NCBI GenBank assembly: GCA_021156365.1
Contig: JAJNDK010000001.1
Span: forward strand, 372,001-436,000
DNA: 64,000 nt
DNA from: Bacteroidota bacterium
Lineage (GTDB): Bacteria > Bacteroidota > Bacteroidia > B-17B0 > Aurantibacillaceae
Direction of reading: 5' to 3'
Part shown: positions 55,765 to 64,000 of the stretch, in pieces
How the letters are laid out: the number at the start of each line of letters is the position of its first letter
How positions within the stretch are numbered: the first letter of the stretch is position 1
Program-made: the position numbers and the translations under genes
The notes under the pieces: generated by a model
The model's input: the letters and a program-made list of their open reading frames with translations, nothing else
What the model was told of the DNA's origin: nothing
Databases searched by the model: none

Positions 55765-56523
55765 ATGAAGACGAACCTGATCATAGTAGAAGACGAATTT
55801 ACCATCGCAATGGATGTGGAAATGCGTTTGAAAAAACTGGGCTACAATATTATCGGTATTGTGGATAATGCGGACTCTGCAGTGAAGCTGGCCGAAGAAG
55901 AGAGTCCGGACCTCGTGCTGATGGATATCAATATCATCGGGGAGCTGAGCGGGATCGACGCAGCAAAAAAGATCCACACCGAATTTTTTATTCCGGTGGT
56001 GTTCCTTACTGCTCACGGCGACCGCAAGACCTTCAACCAGGCTTTGGAAGCAGATCCTTACGGGTACATCATCAAGCCTTTCAAGGATGTGGATCTCCAG
56101 AATGCCATTGAAATTGCTTTGAACAAGCACAGTACGGCAAAAGAAGAACGCAAAAAAACAGAGCTTGCCAAAAGCCTCCTGTCAGGGCAATTAGAGAACG
56201 AAGGCACCAATTCCGAACACCTCTTTGTGAAAGACAAGAACGGCCTTCACAAGATCAACGTGGAAGATATTATGTACCTCGAAGCGCTCGATAATTACTG
56301 CCACATTCATATCAACGGAGATAGATATACCGTACACTCCTATTTAAAAGACGTGGTGGAAAAGATCAATCATCCGAGCTTTGTGCGTGTGCATCGCTCG
56401 TATGTAGTGAACCTGAATAAGATCCAGTCGATCAAAGAAGACCAGATCATCCTCAGCAAGATCACCGTTCCGATCAGTCGCAGCTACAAGAATGCGATCA
56501 TGGAGAAGATCAATTTGTTGTAA
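55765..56523 (+). CDS. LytTR response regulator
   Basis: A 252-residue regulator. Receiver domain with acidic pocket IIVEDEF, phosphoacceptor D54 in VLMDINI, T82 and K104 in YIIKPF. The LytTR DNA-binding domain (about 150-250) has LEALDNYCHIHINGDRYTVHSYLKDVVEKI and FVRVHRSYVVNLNKI. It is co-transcribed with the second kinase. LytTR regulators bind paired direct repeats upstream of target promoters, but no target is evident in the window. Confidence 0.93.
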   Translation: MKTNLIIVEDEFTIAMDVEMRLKKLGYNIIGIVDNADSAVKLAEEESPDLVLMDINIIGELSGIDAAKKIHTEFFIPVVFLTAHGDRKTFNQALEADPYGYIIKPFKDVDLQNAIEIALNKHSTAKEERKKTELAKSLLSGQLENEGTNSEHLFVKDKNGLHKINVEDIMYLEALDNYCHIHINGDRYTVHSYLKDVVEKINHPSFVRVHRSYVVNLNKIQSIKEDQIILSKITVPISRSYKNAIMEKINLL

Positions 56524-56547
56524 GGTTTCGTCTGCGTGCTTGTGGCG

Positions 56548-56656
56548 CTCTTAGCGTCTTTGCTCCTTCGCTGTAGCTTCGGCGCAAGCGTTGCGAGAAA
56601 ACATTCACTCTTAGCGTTACTTTGCGTATAAATTTTGCGCCTCTTTGCGGTTAAAA
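56548..56656. repeat. Dispersed TTTGCG repeats
   Basis: The gap between the regulator and the symporter has CTCTTAGCGTCTTTGC, CTCTTAGCGTTACTTTGCG and GCGCCTCTTTGCGGTTAAA, members of the family seen also at 16914, 22766 and 48430. Confidence 0.6.
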
Positions 56657-56661
56657 GTAGC

Positions 56662-57852
56662 TCAGCTTTTCTCTTCCACTTTCACAAACTCCTTTTCCGA
56701 TTTTGCAATGACGATCGTAGCTACACCATTGCCGATAATGTTGGTGATCGCACGCGCTTCGCTCATGAATTTATCCACGCCTAATAAAAATGCAAGCCCT
56801 TCAACAGGGATCTTATGCAAGGCCGTTAAAGTAGATGCCAGCACAATGAAGCCGCTGCCTGTTACGCCGGCAGCACCCTTGGAAGTGATCATCAGGATCC
56901 CGATGATGCTCAGCATTTCTCCGAAGGATAAAGGCACTTTGTACAACTGTGCAATGAACATCACCGCCATCGATAGATAGATCGAGGTCCCATCGAGATT
57001 AAAGGAATAGCCCGTTGGCACTACCAAACCCACTACAGATTTGCTGCAGCCCATTTTCTCCAGCTTCAGCATCAGCGATGGCATGGCAGGCTCGGAAGAA
57101 GAAGTCCCAAGTACGATCAGCAATTCTTCCTTGATCGTTTTCAGGAAGGTCCAGATACTCATTTTATAGAACCGCAGGATCCCGCCCAGCACCAGGAAAA
57201 TAAACAAGGCCATGGTAATGTATACACAGATCATCAGCTTGCCCAATGGCAGTAGGGTCTGTAATCCGAATTTACCGACCGCGAATGCCATTCCTCCGAA
57301 AGCACCAAGCGGAGCCAGATACATGACAATATGCAATGCTTTGAATACCCATTTGGAACCCGTCTTCAGGATGTGTACCGGCTTCTCATTGTTTTTTATC
57401 AGGCTCAGGACGACACCTCCGATCAACCCGCCCACCAATACCTGCAGGGTAAAATTGGACAAAAAGAATTCGAGCCAGCTGAATGCTTTCGCAGGATCTT
57501 TTGTATACTGCGAGGCATCTTTGGCGGTCAACCCGGAAATGTCAATTGCTCCGGGTTCCAGTAAATAGGCAATAAGGATCCCTATCCCTAATGCAAAAGT
57601 GGTAACGATCTCAAAATACAGGAGCGACTTCAACCCCACCCTGCCCGCTTTTTTCAGGTCGCCCATGCCGCCTATTCCTAAAACGACAGTGAGAAAAATA
57701 ATAGGCCCAATAAACACTTTGATGATGTTGATAAAGGTCTTCCCGATGATCTCCATCTTCACTCCCGCTTCCGGATAGAAATGCCCTAACAGCACACCCG
57801 CAAGGATGGCAACCAGCACCTGGAAAGCAAGATTCCTGAATATTTTAGGGAT
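56662..57852 (-). CDS. Dicarboxylate/amino acid:cation symporter (DAACS)
   Basis: About 396 residues if the coding starts at ATC 57852, or 385 from GTG 57819. Eight to ten membrane segments, KVFIGPIIFLTVVLGIGGMGDL, a serine-rich motif (VLGTSSSEPAMPSL), and VPTGYSFNLDGTSIYLSMAVMFIAQL and ITSKGAAGVTGSGFIVLASTL are typical of DctA/GltP proteins that move C4-dicarboxylates or glutamate with Na+ or H+. No ATG stands before the family-like start PKIFRNLAFQVLVAIL; an ATC is in its place (see findings). Minus-strand TATCTTTA at 57864-57871 could be its -7 box. Confidence 0.85.
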   Translation of the reverse strand: MPKIFRNLAFQVLVAILAGVLLGHFYPEAGVKMEIIGKTFINIIKVFIGPIIFLTVVLGIGGMGDLKKAGRVGLKSLLYFEIVTTFALGIGILIAYLLEPGAIDISGLTAKDASQYTKDPAKAFSWLEFFLSNFTLQVLVGGLIGGVVLSLIKNNEKPVHILKTGSKWVFKALHIVMYLAPLGAFGGMAFAVGKFGLQTLLPLGKLMICVYITMALFIFLVLGGILRFYKMSIWTFLKTIKEELLIVLGTSSSEPAMPSLMLKLEKMGCSKSVVGLVVPTGYSFNLDGTSIYLSMAVMFIAQLYKVPLSFGEMLSIIGILMITSKGAAGVTGSGFIVLASTLTALHKIPVEGLAFLLGVDKFMSEARAITNIIGNGVATIVIAKSEKEFVKVEEKS

Positions 57853-57888
57853 AGCTGCGATGAGCTAAAGATAGTAAATAATGTAACC

Positions 57889-57914
57889 GGTGGCTTCGAC
57901 TCCGCTCAGCCACC
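57889..57914. repeat. GTGGCTTCG...CAGCCAC repeat
   Basis: An inverted, slightly altered copy is at 58028-58051 and a third related hairpin (ACTGAA...TTCAGT) at 57959-57980. The segment between the symporter and rpsT is mostly such repeats. Confidence 0.6.
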
Positions 57915-57958
57915 GTAATCAACTCTTTTTCACAACCGTAATTGACTTTTTTCAACCA

Positions 57959-57980
57959 CTGAAATCGGCTCCGTTCAGTC
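57959..57980. repeat. Related hairpin ACTGAA...TTCAGT
   Basis: Six-base stem around ATCGGCTCCG; similar in layout to the two GTGGCTTCG copies next to it. Confidence 0.45.
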
Positions 57981-58027
57981 ACCGGATTTGAATTCAATAG
58001 TGCATACACAATTATTTCTGTGACATT

Positions 58028-58051
58028 GTGGCTGAGCGTAGCCGAAGCCAC
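58028..58051. repeat. Inverted copy of GTGGCTTCG...CAGCCAC
   Basis: Reads GTGGCTGAGCG...GAAGCCAC; the reverse complement differs from the 57889 copy at two positions. Confidence 0.6.
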
Positions 58052-58087
58052 AAAAAAACCTCCTGACGATTCTGTCAGGAGGTTTTT
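58052..58087 (-). terminator. Rho-independent terminator of rpsT
   Basis: CCTCCTGAC-GATTCT-GTCAGGAGG, nine perfect pairs; on the minus strand it is followed by TTTTTTT. The other side has TTTTT as well, so it may work both ways. Confidence 0.88.
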
Positions 58088-58112
58088 CTATAAAATATAT
58101 TCCTTAAACTGA

Positions 58113-58367
58113 TTAGTTCAAAGTAGCCGCTCTTTTAGCGATCTTCGACTTCAGGTTAGAAGCTTTGTTCTTGTGAATGATGTTACGTTTTGCCAGTTTA
58201 TCCAGCATAGAAGATACTTTTGGCAACAGTTCCACTACTTCTTTTTTATCGGTAGAGGTACGCAGTTTTTTCAAAAACGTACGCGCTGTTTTTGCATAAT
58301 ATCTGTTTAACAAACGTTTTGCATCGTTTGATCTGATTCTTTTAATTGACGATTTATGATTTGCCAT
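58113..58367 (-). CDS. rpsT: 30S ribosomal protein S20
   Basis: An 84-residue basic helical protein of the small subunit ([44 protein letters not shown]...[27 protein letters not shown]). It has its own promoter at 58404-58411 and terminator. Confidence 0.97.
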   Translation of the reverse strand: MANHKSSIKRIRSNDAKRLLNRYYAKTARTFLKKLRTSTDKKEVVELLPKVSSMLDKLAKRNIIHKNKASNLKSKIAKRAATLN

Positions 58368-58403
58368 TTCTTCTTACTGTTTTAATCTTTTTATTTTGGA
58401 CTG

Positions 58404-58411
58404 CAAATATA
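58404..58411 (-). promoter_or_regulatory. -7 box TATATTTG of rpsT
   Basis: Minus-strand TATATTTGCAG, 36 bases before the start codon, identical with that of rpsO. Confidence 0.7.
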
Positions 58412-58471
58412 CAGCTTTTTTTATAAAAACAACTGTTCATAACAAATAAATCTAAATTATTGTTATTCGCT

Positions 58472-58479
58472 TATTTTTG
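58472..58479 (+). promoter_or_regulatory. -7 box TATTTTTG of the OmpA-domain gene
   Basis: Consensus TAnnTTTG, 11 bases before ATG 58491; it overlaps the earlier in-frame GTG at 58479. Confidence 0.65.
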
Positions 58480-58490
58480 TGCTGTACGAA

Positions 58491-59585
58491 ATGCGCAGCC
58501 GGTTATTAACATACTGTTTTCCAGTCGTATATGTATTATTTACATATACATCTATTGCGCAGGAACAGGTCCAGAAGAATTTAGTTCCCAACGGGAGCTT
58601 CGAAAATTACAAAAAGAAATCTTCTTCCATCAAAGCCGCTATTCCCTGGCAGCAGATCGCAAGTGTGGATTATTACCTTGAGCCCCTCGCAAATGACACC
58701 TCCCGTTTCAAAGGCGCACGCACAGGAACAGGCTATGCAGGGCTCCGGTACCAGAAAAAATACAAAGAATTCCTGCAGGTAAAACTTGCCGAACCGCTCA
58801 AACGCGGAGCCCGCTATGAGTTTGAAATGTACATCCGGCTGGGCTTCTGGAGCAATGCCACCCTCAAATCGATTGGTGCGCATTTCTCAAAAGCCGGTTA
58901 CCAGGGGCTCGGAACACTCACCAAATCCAACCTGATCGATACCACCGCAAAAAAAGGAGGCGGTTTTTTCAATAATTACGGCTGGTTCAAAGTCTCGGGC
59001 ATTTACATAGCCGATGGGGGCGAAAAATTTATAACTATCGGGAATTTCGCAGAGAATGTGCGAAAAGATATGGTGAAAGACAATGTCCTGAAAATGGGTT
59101 TCAAAGAAGCCTATTATTTTGTAGACGATGTGTCGCTGAAACGGGTGAAACAAAAAGAAGATGAAATAAAAACCGTGATCGTGGGCAGCAGCCTGGACGA
59201 AAAAGAAGACTCGGTGCTCGAAGTAAAAAAAGATATAAAAGTGGGAGATCGCGTGACCCTGAAAAACATCAATTTCGAAAACGGACATTATTATATAACT
59301 CCCGAATCTTTCCCGGAGCTGAACAAGCTGGTACAATACATGCTGCGTCATCCCGGCATGGAGATCAGGATCAACGGGCATTCCGACAATTCGGGCTCTT
59401 CACGGAAAAACCTGAAGCTGTCGCAGGAACGCGCACGAACAGTGTTCGAATACCTGATCAGCAAGGGTGTGCAGAACAAAATGTATTTTAAAGGATTCGG
59501 TGATTCACAGCCCATTGCCACCAACGACACGGATGTAGGCAAGGCGCAGAACCGAAGAGTGGAGTTTGAGATCATAAAACAGTAA
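58491..59585 (+). CDS. OmpA-domain protein with N-terminal galactose-binding-like region
   Basis: A 364-residue exported protein (signal peptide MRSRLLTYCFPVVYVLFTYTSIAQ). Residues about 25-215 form a beta-rich region (NLVPNGSFENYKKKSSSIKAA, FEMYIRLGFWSN, AYYFVDDVSLK) of the carbohydrate-binding kind, typical of Bacteroidota. The C-terminal OmpA domain (NINFENGHYYITPESFPELNKLVQYMLRHPGMEIRINGHSDNSGS...LSQERARTVFEYLISKGV..AQNRRVEFEII) binds peptidoglycan. The start 58491 follows from the promoter. Confidence 0.88.
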   Translation: MRSRLLTYCFPVVYVLFTYTSIAQEQVQKNLVPNGSFENYKKKSSSIKAAIPWQQIASVDYYLEPLANDTSRFKGARTGTGYAGLRYQKKYKEFLQVKLAEPLKRGARYEFEMYIRLGFWSNATLKSIGAHFSKAGYQGLGTLTKSNLIDTTAKKGGGFFNNYGWFKVSGIYIADGGEKFITIGNFAENVRKDMVKDNVLKMGFKEAYYFVDDVSLKRVKQKEDEIKTVIVGSSLDEKEDSVLEVKKDIKVGDRVTLKNINFENGHYYITPESFPELNKLVQYMLRHPGMEIRINGHSDNSGSSRKNLKLSQERARTVFEYLISKGVQNKMYFKGFGDSQPIATNDTDVGKAQNRRVEFEIIKQ

Positions 59586-59594
59586 AATTTGCTT

Positions 59595-62585
59595 ATGAAA
59601 AAAATATTTACTGTGATCACACTGCTTGTTTTTTTAAAAAACTATTCGCAGCAAATAAATACAATGATATCGTCGGGTTGGGATATGAGCCTATATTGTG
59701 CAATTAGCCCTAATAACAAATATGTAGCGAAAATGGATAAAATGAAAGCTACTATTTGGGACTTCAAAACGGGCCGTTTAGTAAGGGAAATTATTTTTAC
59801 GACAACGCCGCTTTCAAATTATGTAAAAGAAAATGTTCCTGACTCCATTTCCTTTTCATCAAATGATAATTCTGTTTTTATATACAAATGTGGCGCTCTT
59901 TACCCGGGTGAAAATGCTACAAAGTCGGCCACAATAACTGAAATTAGCATTGAAACCGGGATAGCAGGTAAAGAAGAACTAAATTTGAAACCGGTTAGAA
60001 ATATTGACTCTATAAATACGAACCTTATACTTAAAGTAATAAGTTCAAACAAAGAATTTAGTTATAGTTCACCAAACGGTAAAAATGAGGTTGTTTATCA
60101 GAATACCAGTGCAGATGGAGGTTTGATATTAAATATATACATAAAAAAAAACGGGGTGTTATCTAAAGTTCTCGGGCACCCCATGTGTATTAATTATGCA
60201 TTTAGTTCTGATTCCCGGTATTTATTCGCAAATGGATTCATTTATGATTTTTTACTCGATAAAAAAATATGTGAACTCAAATCTGTACCATTTATTCCGT
60301 TTGGCTGTGGGTTTTTGAATAATTCCAATACGTTGTATACAGCTGCCAAAGACGAAATTATTATTTGGGATTTACCGGACATTAAGCGCTTAAAAACTCC
60401 TGATTTATTGAGTTCAATTAACTCCAACAATGGAGAATATCTGGCTTACGCAACAGGTGATCTTCAGTATGAAAGTAAGCAAGGCTATGTAATAAATTTA
60501 ATAACCAAAGAAAAAGTGGGGAAACCTGTTCAATTTCATCCGAACGAATTCGAACAAATTAAAGATGTTTCTGATGATGGAAAGTATTTACTGACAATTT
60601 CACCAAAGGGTAATAGAATATACAATTGCGCTACAGGGGAGTTGATCCGGCATTTTCCTGAATATAGGATGAATACGGCCTTTTTTTTAAATAACTCAGA
60701 GGTAACTAATTATGATGTTTCGAAAGGGACTCCAGGTGAAATAATGAGATATAATATATTTACGGATAAAAATGAACCTTTTGACATTAAAGAAATGCTT
60801 CCTCTTGGGAAACATGAAGCGATTATATCCTTAACAAGGCTAAAAAAAGATCATCTACTCGTTTCAACCTGGGCCGGAGAAAAAAAAATCAACATATATA
60901 TTTTAAACATAGAAACTAAAGATGTTGATAAACTAACAACAACAACAGAATTGATTGTGGCTGAAAGTTCTAAAATGAGTAAGGATAATAATTTGGTTGC
61001 ATTCAATATGGGCGGAACTAAAATTGGCGTTTTTAATAAGAAAACAAAAAAAACGATCGAATTAAATCAATTTTCCTACATATCTAACTTTGCTTTTTCC
61101 AGCGATGGTAAACATCTTATATCTTCATTAGTTGATGGCACATCCAAATACTGGGATTTAGAAACCGGAAAAGAAATTGCAAGCATTATTAGCACAGGCT
61201 ACCAGGAATATGTAATAACAACTCCTGAACAATACTACATGTCAACAAAAGGCGCAGCAGAGTATGTACATTTTGTAAAAGGAAATAATCTTTATGGGGT
61301 TGAACAATTCGACCTTAAATATAATCGCCCGGATCTTGTATTAAAGAAAATGGGATTAGGTAACGAAAAAGTAATAGAAGCTTACCATAAAGCATATTTA
61401 AAAAGGTTAAAAAAAATGAAGCTTACAGAAGACATGCTAAGCGATGAGCTGAATTTACCGGAGATCAAAATAAAGAATAGTGAACAGATTTCTTCCATAC
61501 AAAATGAATCCGTATTAAAGATCAATCTTGAAGTGCTGGACAAAAAATACAATTTAGACCGTATTAATATCTGGATAAATGATGTTGCTCTTTATGGAAC
61601 AAAAGGAATTTCGATAAAAAGTAAAAACGCATTGAATTATGAAACTGATCTGACCATAGATCTGAAAAAAGGAATAAACAACATTCAGTTCTCTGTACTT
61701 AATATTGCCGGAGCAGAAAGCTATAAGGAAAGTGTTACTGTAAATTGCACAAAAGGCAAAGAAAAACCGGATCTGTACCTGCTATGTATTGGCTCAGGAG
61801 AATTTATCCAAAAAGAATTCAACCTTACCTACGCCTCCAAGGATGCTATGGATATTAAGCAAATGCTTTCCACAAATAAAAATTACGGGAGAGTCTATAC
61901 AAAAACACTTACCAATAAAGAGGTTACAAAGAATAATGTTATCCTTTTAAAAGACTTTCTGAAAACAGCTGATAGAAATGATGAAGTGATTTTATTTTAT
62001 GCCGGGCATGGCGTTTTGGACAAAGATCTTGATTATTACTTATCGTCGGGAGATATTGATTTCACAAACCCTTCTGCTAAAGGAATTCCCTATGAAGTTC
62101 TTGAAAACATACTTGATAGTATTGCCCCGCTTAAAAAAATATTACTGATTGATGCGTGTCATAGTGGAGAAATCGATAAAGAAGAAGTTCAGGTAACCGC
62201 CTCTGACAAACCAAATTCAGGTATTACCTTCAGAAATGTAGGCACTGCAATCGCTCAAAAGGACTCTTATTTAGGCCTGGAAAACACTTCAGAGCTCACT
62301 AAAACACTTTTTACCGATCTTAGAAAGGGAACAGGCGCTACCGTTATTTCCTCTGCGGGTGGTAAAGAATATGCAATGGAGAGCGGCCAGTGGAAAAATG
62401 GTTTATTTACCTATTGTCTTTTACGTGGCTTAAAGGATAACACCGCTGATCTCAATAAAGACGGGCAGATCATGTTAAGTGAGTTACAACAGTATCTGAC
62501 CACAGAAGTAAGTAATTTAAGTAACGGAGCGCAACAACCCACTTCCAGGATAGAGAATATTAGTGCTGATTTCAGAATCTGGTAA
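59595..62585 (+). CDS. Secreted WD40-repeat caspase-family protein
   Basis: About 996 residues. Signal peptide (MKKIFTVITLLVFLKNYSQ), then WD40-like propeller repeats (GWDMSLYCAISPNNKYVAKMDKMKATIWDFKTGR; FAFSSDGKHLISSLVDGTSKYWDLETGKEIASI) across about 540 residues, and a C-terminal caspase-like (C14) domain: PDLYLLCIGSGEF, VILFYAGHGVLD with catalytic H805, ILLIDACHSGE with C855 and a final SSAGGKEYAMES. Both residues of the dyad are present. The first 600 codons look much more AT-rich than neighbours. It starts nine bases after the OmpA gene, so co-transcription is likely. Confidence 0.87.
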   Translation: MKKIFTVITLLVFLKNYSQQINTMISSGWDMSLYCAISPNNKYVAKMDKMKATIWDFKTGRLVREIIFTTTPLSNYVKENVPDSISFSSNDNSVFIYKCGALYPGENATKSATITEISIETGIAGKEELNLKPVRNIDSINTNLILKVISSNKEFSYSSPNGKNEVVYQNTSADGGLILNIYIKKNGVLSKVLGHPMCINYAFSSDSRYLFANGFIYDFLLDKKICELKSVPFIPFGCGFLNNSNTLYTAAKDEIIIWDLPDIKRLKTPDLLSSINSNNGEYLAYATGDLQYESKQGYVINLITKEKVGKPVQFHPNEFEQIKDVSDDGKYLLTISPKGNRIYNCATGELIRHFPEYRMNTAFFLNNSEVTNYDVSKGTPGEIMRYNIFTDKNEPFDIKEMLPLGKHEAIISLTRLKKDHLLVSTWAGEKKINIYILNIETKDVDKLTTTTELIVAESSKMSKDNNLVAFNMGGTKIGVFNKKTKKTIELNQFSYISNFAFSSDGKHLISSLVDGTSKYWDLETGKEIASIISTGYQEYVITTPEQYYMSTKGAAEYVHFVKGNNLYGVEQFDLKYNRPDLVLKKMGLGNEKVIEAYHKAYLKRLKKMKLTEDMLSDELNLPEIKIKNSEQISSIQNESVLKINLEVLDKKYNLDRINIWINDVALYGTKGISIKSKNALNYETDLTIDLKKGINNIQFSVLNIAGAESYKESVTVNCTKGKEKPDLYLLCIGSGEFIQKEFNLTYASKDAMDIKQMLSTNKNYGRVYTKTLTNKEVTKNNVILLKDFLKTADRNDEVILFYAGHGVLDKDLDYYLSSGDIDFTNPSAKGIPYEVLENILDSIAPLKKILLIDACHSGEIDKEEVQVTASDKPNSGITFRNVGTAIAQKDSYLGLENTSELTKTLFTDLRKGTGATVISSAGGKEYAMESGQWKNGLFTYCLLRGLKDNTADLNKDGQIMLSELQQYLTTEVSNLSNGAQQPTSRIENISADFRIW

Positions 62586-62599
62586 TAAAACAATAAACT

Positions 62600-63961
62600 A
62601 TGTCATCAATAATAAAGAACGACAAAAAGACCATTCGCGCCTGGACCTTCTACGACTGGGCCAATTCGGTATTCCCGCTCGTGATCACTTCTGCTATTTT
62701 TCCTAATTTTTACGAGTATGTGACGAGTCACCAGGGAAAAGAATTCGTAGGCAAAACGATCCATGCATTCGGTCGTGATTTTCAGAACCATGATATCTAT
62801 GCCTATGTATATGCATTTGCACTGGCCATTGTTGTTCTCATTGTTCCGATCCTTTCGGGGATCGCCGATTATCTTGGAAACAAAAAACGATTCCTGCAAT
62901 TCTTCTGCTACCTGGGTTCCCTGTCTTGCATGTGTCTTTTCTTTTTCAAACGGGAGCACATCGAGCTCAGCTTTATTCCTTTCATTACCGCAACTATAGG
63001 CTTCTGGGGAAGTTTAGTGTATTACAATTCTTACCTGCCCGAAATTGCAAGCACCGAGAACCAGGATAAAGTAAGCGCGAAAGGCTTTGCATTGGGTTAT
63101 TTCGGAAGCTCCCTGTTGCTTATTATTTGTATAGTAGGTATTAGTATTCCCGGGATAAAATACGAAGAAGAAATCGTAAATGGCGTTATCGTAAGCACGA
63201 CGGGCTTCTTCAAAGTAAAATACTCCTTCCTTTTAACCGGCATCTGGTGGCTGGGATTTGCACAATACACATTTGCCAGGCTGCCAAACACGACAGTGGA
63301 TAAAAAAGGAGGCGGCCAGGTTTTTACCAAAGGATTCAAAGAGATCCGCAATGTATTCAAAGATGTAATGACACGCCTTGAGCTGCGCAGGTTCTTAGGT
63401 TCCTATTTCTTTTATAATATGGGCGTTCAAACCGTAATGGTAATGGCTGTTCTTTTTGCCCGTGAAGAGATCGATTGGGGAACGGGAGAAGCAGCCGAAA
63501 AAACAAAAACAAGCTCACTGATCATTAGTATCCTGCTGATCCAGTTCCTGGGGATCGCCGGTTCTTTTCTCTTTTCCTGGATCTCCAAAAAATCGAACAG
63601 CAAAACCGGCCTGCTGATCGCGATCGCATTTTGGGTTTTCATTTGTCTGTTCACCTATTTCATCGTTCATAAACCGGTGCATTTTTATATAGTGGCAGCT
63701 TCCGTAGGACTCGTGATGGGTGGCATACAGGCCCTCTCACGCTCTACCTACAGTAAATTTTTACCGGAGACGGAAGACCATGCCAGCTATTTCAGCTTTT
63801 ACGATGTGATGGAAAAGTTAGGAATGATCATCGGTACCATTACGTTCGGCCTTATCAGCCAGATGACCGGTATGCGTAATTCCGTGCTTGCACTGATCGT
63901 TTTCTTTGTGATCGGGTTCCTGCTTTTGTTACGGGTTCCGGCGACGAAGAAAAATAAATAG
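62600..63961 (+). CDS. MFS transporter of the UMF1 family
   Basis: A 453-residue membrane protein with about 12 hydrophobic segments and the family start KKTIRAWTFYDWANSVFPLVITSAIFPNFYEYV. Further signs are PILSGIADYLGNKKRFLQFFCYLG, SLVYYNSYLPEIAS and GGIQALSRSTYSKFLPE, as in Atg22-like UMF1 proteins. Fifteen bases after the caspase gene. The substrate is unknown; amino-acid efflux is a family suggestion. The last 39 bases after its stop hold no gene; they contain TAATTTCG, a weak match to TAnnTTTG. Confidence 0.85.
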   Translation: MSSIIKNDKKTIRAWTFYDWANSVFPLVITSAIFPNFYEYVTSHQGKEFVGKTIHAFGRDFQNHDIYAYVYAFALAIVVLIVPILSGIADYLGNKKRFLQFFCYLGSLSCMCLFFFKREHIELSFIPFITATIGFWGSLVYYNSYLPEIASTENQDKVSAKGFALGYFGSSLLLIICIVGISIPGIKYEEEIVNGVIVSTTGFFKVKYSFLLTGIWWLGFAQYTFARLPNTTVDKKGGGQVFTKGFKEIRNVFKDVMTRLELRRFLGSYFFYNMGVQTVMVMAVLFAREEIDWGTGEAAEKTKTSSLIISILLIQFLGIAGSFLFSWISKKSNSKTGLLIAIAFWVFICLFTYFIVHKPVHFYIVAASVGLVMGGIQALSRSTYSKFLPETEDHASYFSFYDVMEKLGMIIGTITFGLISQMTGMRNSVLALIVFFVIGFLLLLRVPATKKNK

Positions 63962-64000
63962 TTTAGCACATCAGGAAAGCATAATCTTAATTTCGCCAAA

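Noticed and set aside
59595-62585. Antiphage caspase defence system
   Set aside because: The protein has a signal peptide and its neighbours are envelope genes; no defence genes accompany it.

Overview
The window is a piece of a Bacteroidota chromosome of medium GC. Supporting signs are a type IX secretion system (T9SS) plug protein, two cargo-like proteins with T9SS C-terminal sorting domains, SprB-type and delta-60 repeats, YfiR/DUF2911/DUF1599 families, and many start regions carrying the Bacteroidota -7 promoter box TAnnTTTG just upstream of the first codon. Genus cannot be told from the sequence alone. I saw no rRNA, tRNA, CRISPR array or prophage.

Layout. 1-2431: an upstream gene tail with terminator, then an AT-rich accessory patch (NAD(P)-binding oxidoreductase, AraC-Ogt DNA repair fusion flanked by 21-bp direct repeats, frameshifted Ada metal-binding gene). 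2421-6174: T9SS plug protein, PagL-like lipid A deacylase, L-2-hydroxyglutarate oxidase. 6204-6870: a frameshifted REP-associated transposase with four REP-like palindromes beside it. 6963-16835: housekeeping and envelope genes (patatin, folP, DUF1599, DUF2911, TauE, ribD, Rieske-like lipoprotein, S41 protease, plsY, PrsW). 16836-22758: two divergent SpoIIE-type phosphatases with different sensor parts; beyond the 3' end of the first lie two more tail-like copies of its last codons. 22825-27716: CBS/BamA-like/nadK operon, pdxJ, GT2. 27865-31088: YfiR-TPR-SpoIIE operon. 31152-41231: prfA, small secreted proteins (one frameshifted), delta-60 T9SS cargo, CCG iron-sulfur protein, mono-heme lipoprotein, GT4, priA. 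41234-41772: type II toxin-antitoxin pair with the toxin interrupted by two amber codons. 41943-44496: rpsO-pnp. 44651-51736: outer membrane barrel, SprB-repeat cargo, STAS-like protein, valS. 51790-56523: two paralogous TPR histidine kinases and a LytTR response regulator. 56662-63961: dicarboxylate symporter, rpsT, OmpA protein, secreted WD40-caspase, UMF1-type MFS transporter.

How the genes work together. The clearest theme is signal transduction: three SpoIIE/PP2C phosphatases share nearly the same catalytic domain but have different inputs (a periplasmic helical sensor, a beta-propeller plus Y_Y_Y sensor, and a HAMP sensor in an operon with YfiR and TPR proteins). A STAS/SpoIIAA-like protein is encoded elsewhere in the window. 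A partner-switching network is a reasonable inference, but no anti-sigma kinase is present here. A second theme is genome decay and repeats: five broken genes (Ada-Zn, RAYT, MORN-like, RelE-like toxin, SpoIIE tails) and several dispersed intergenic repeat families.
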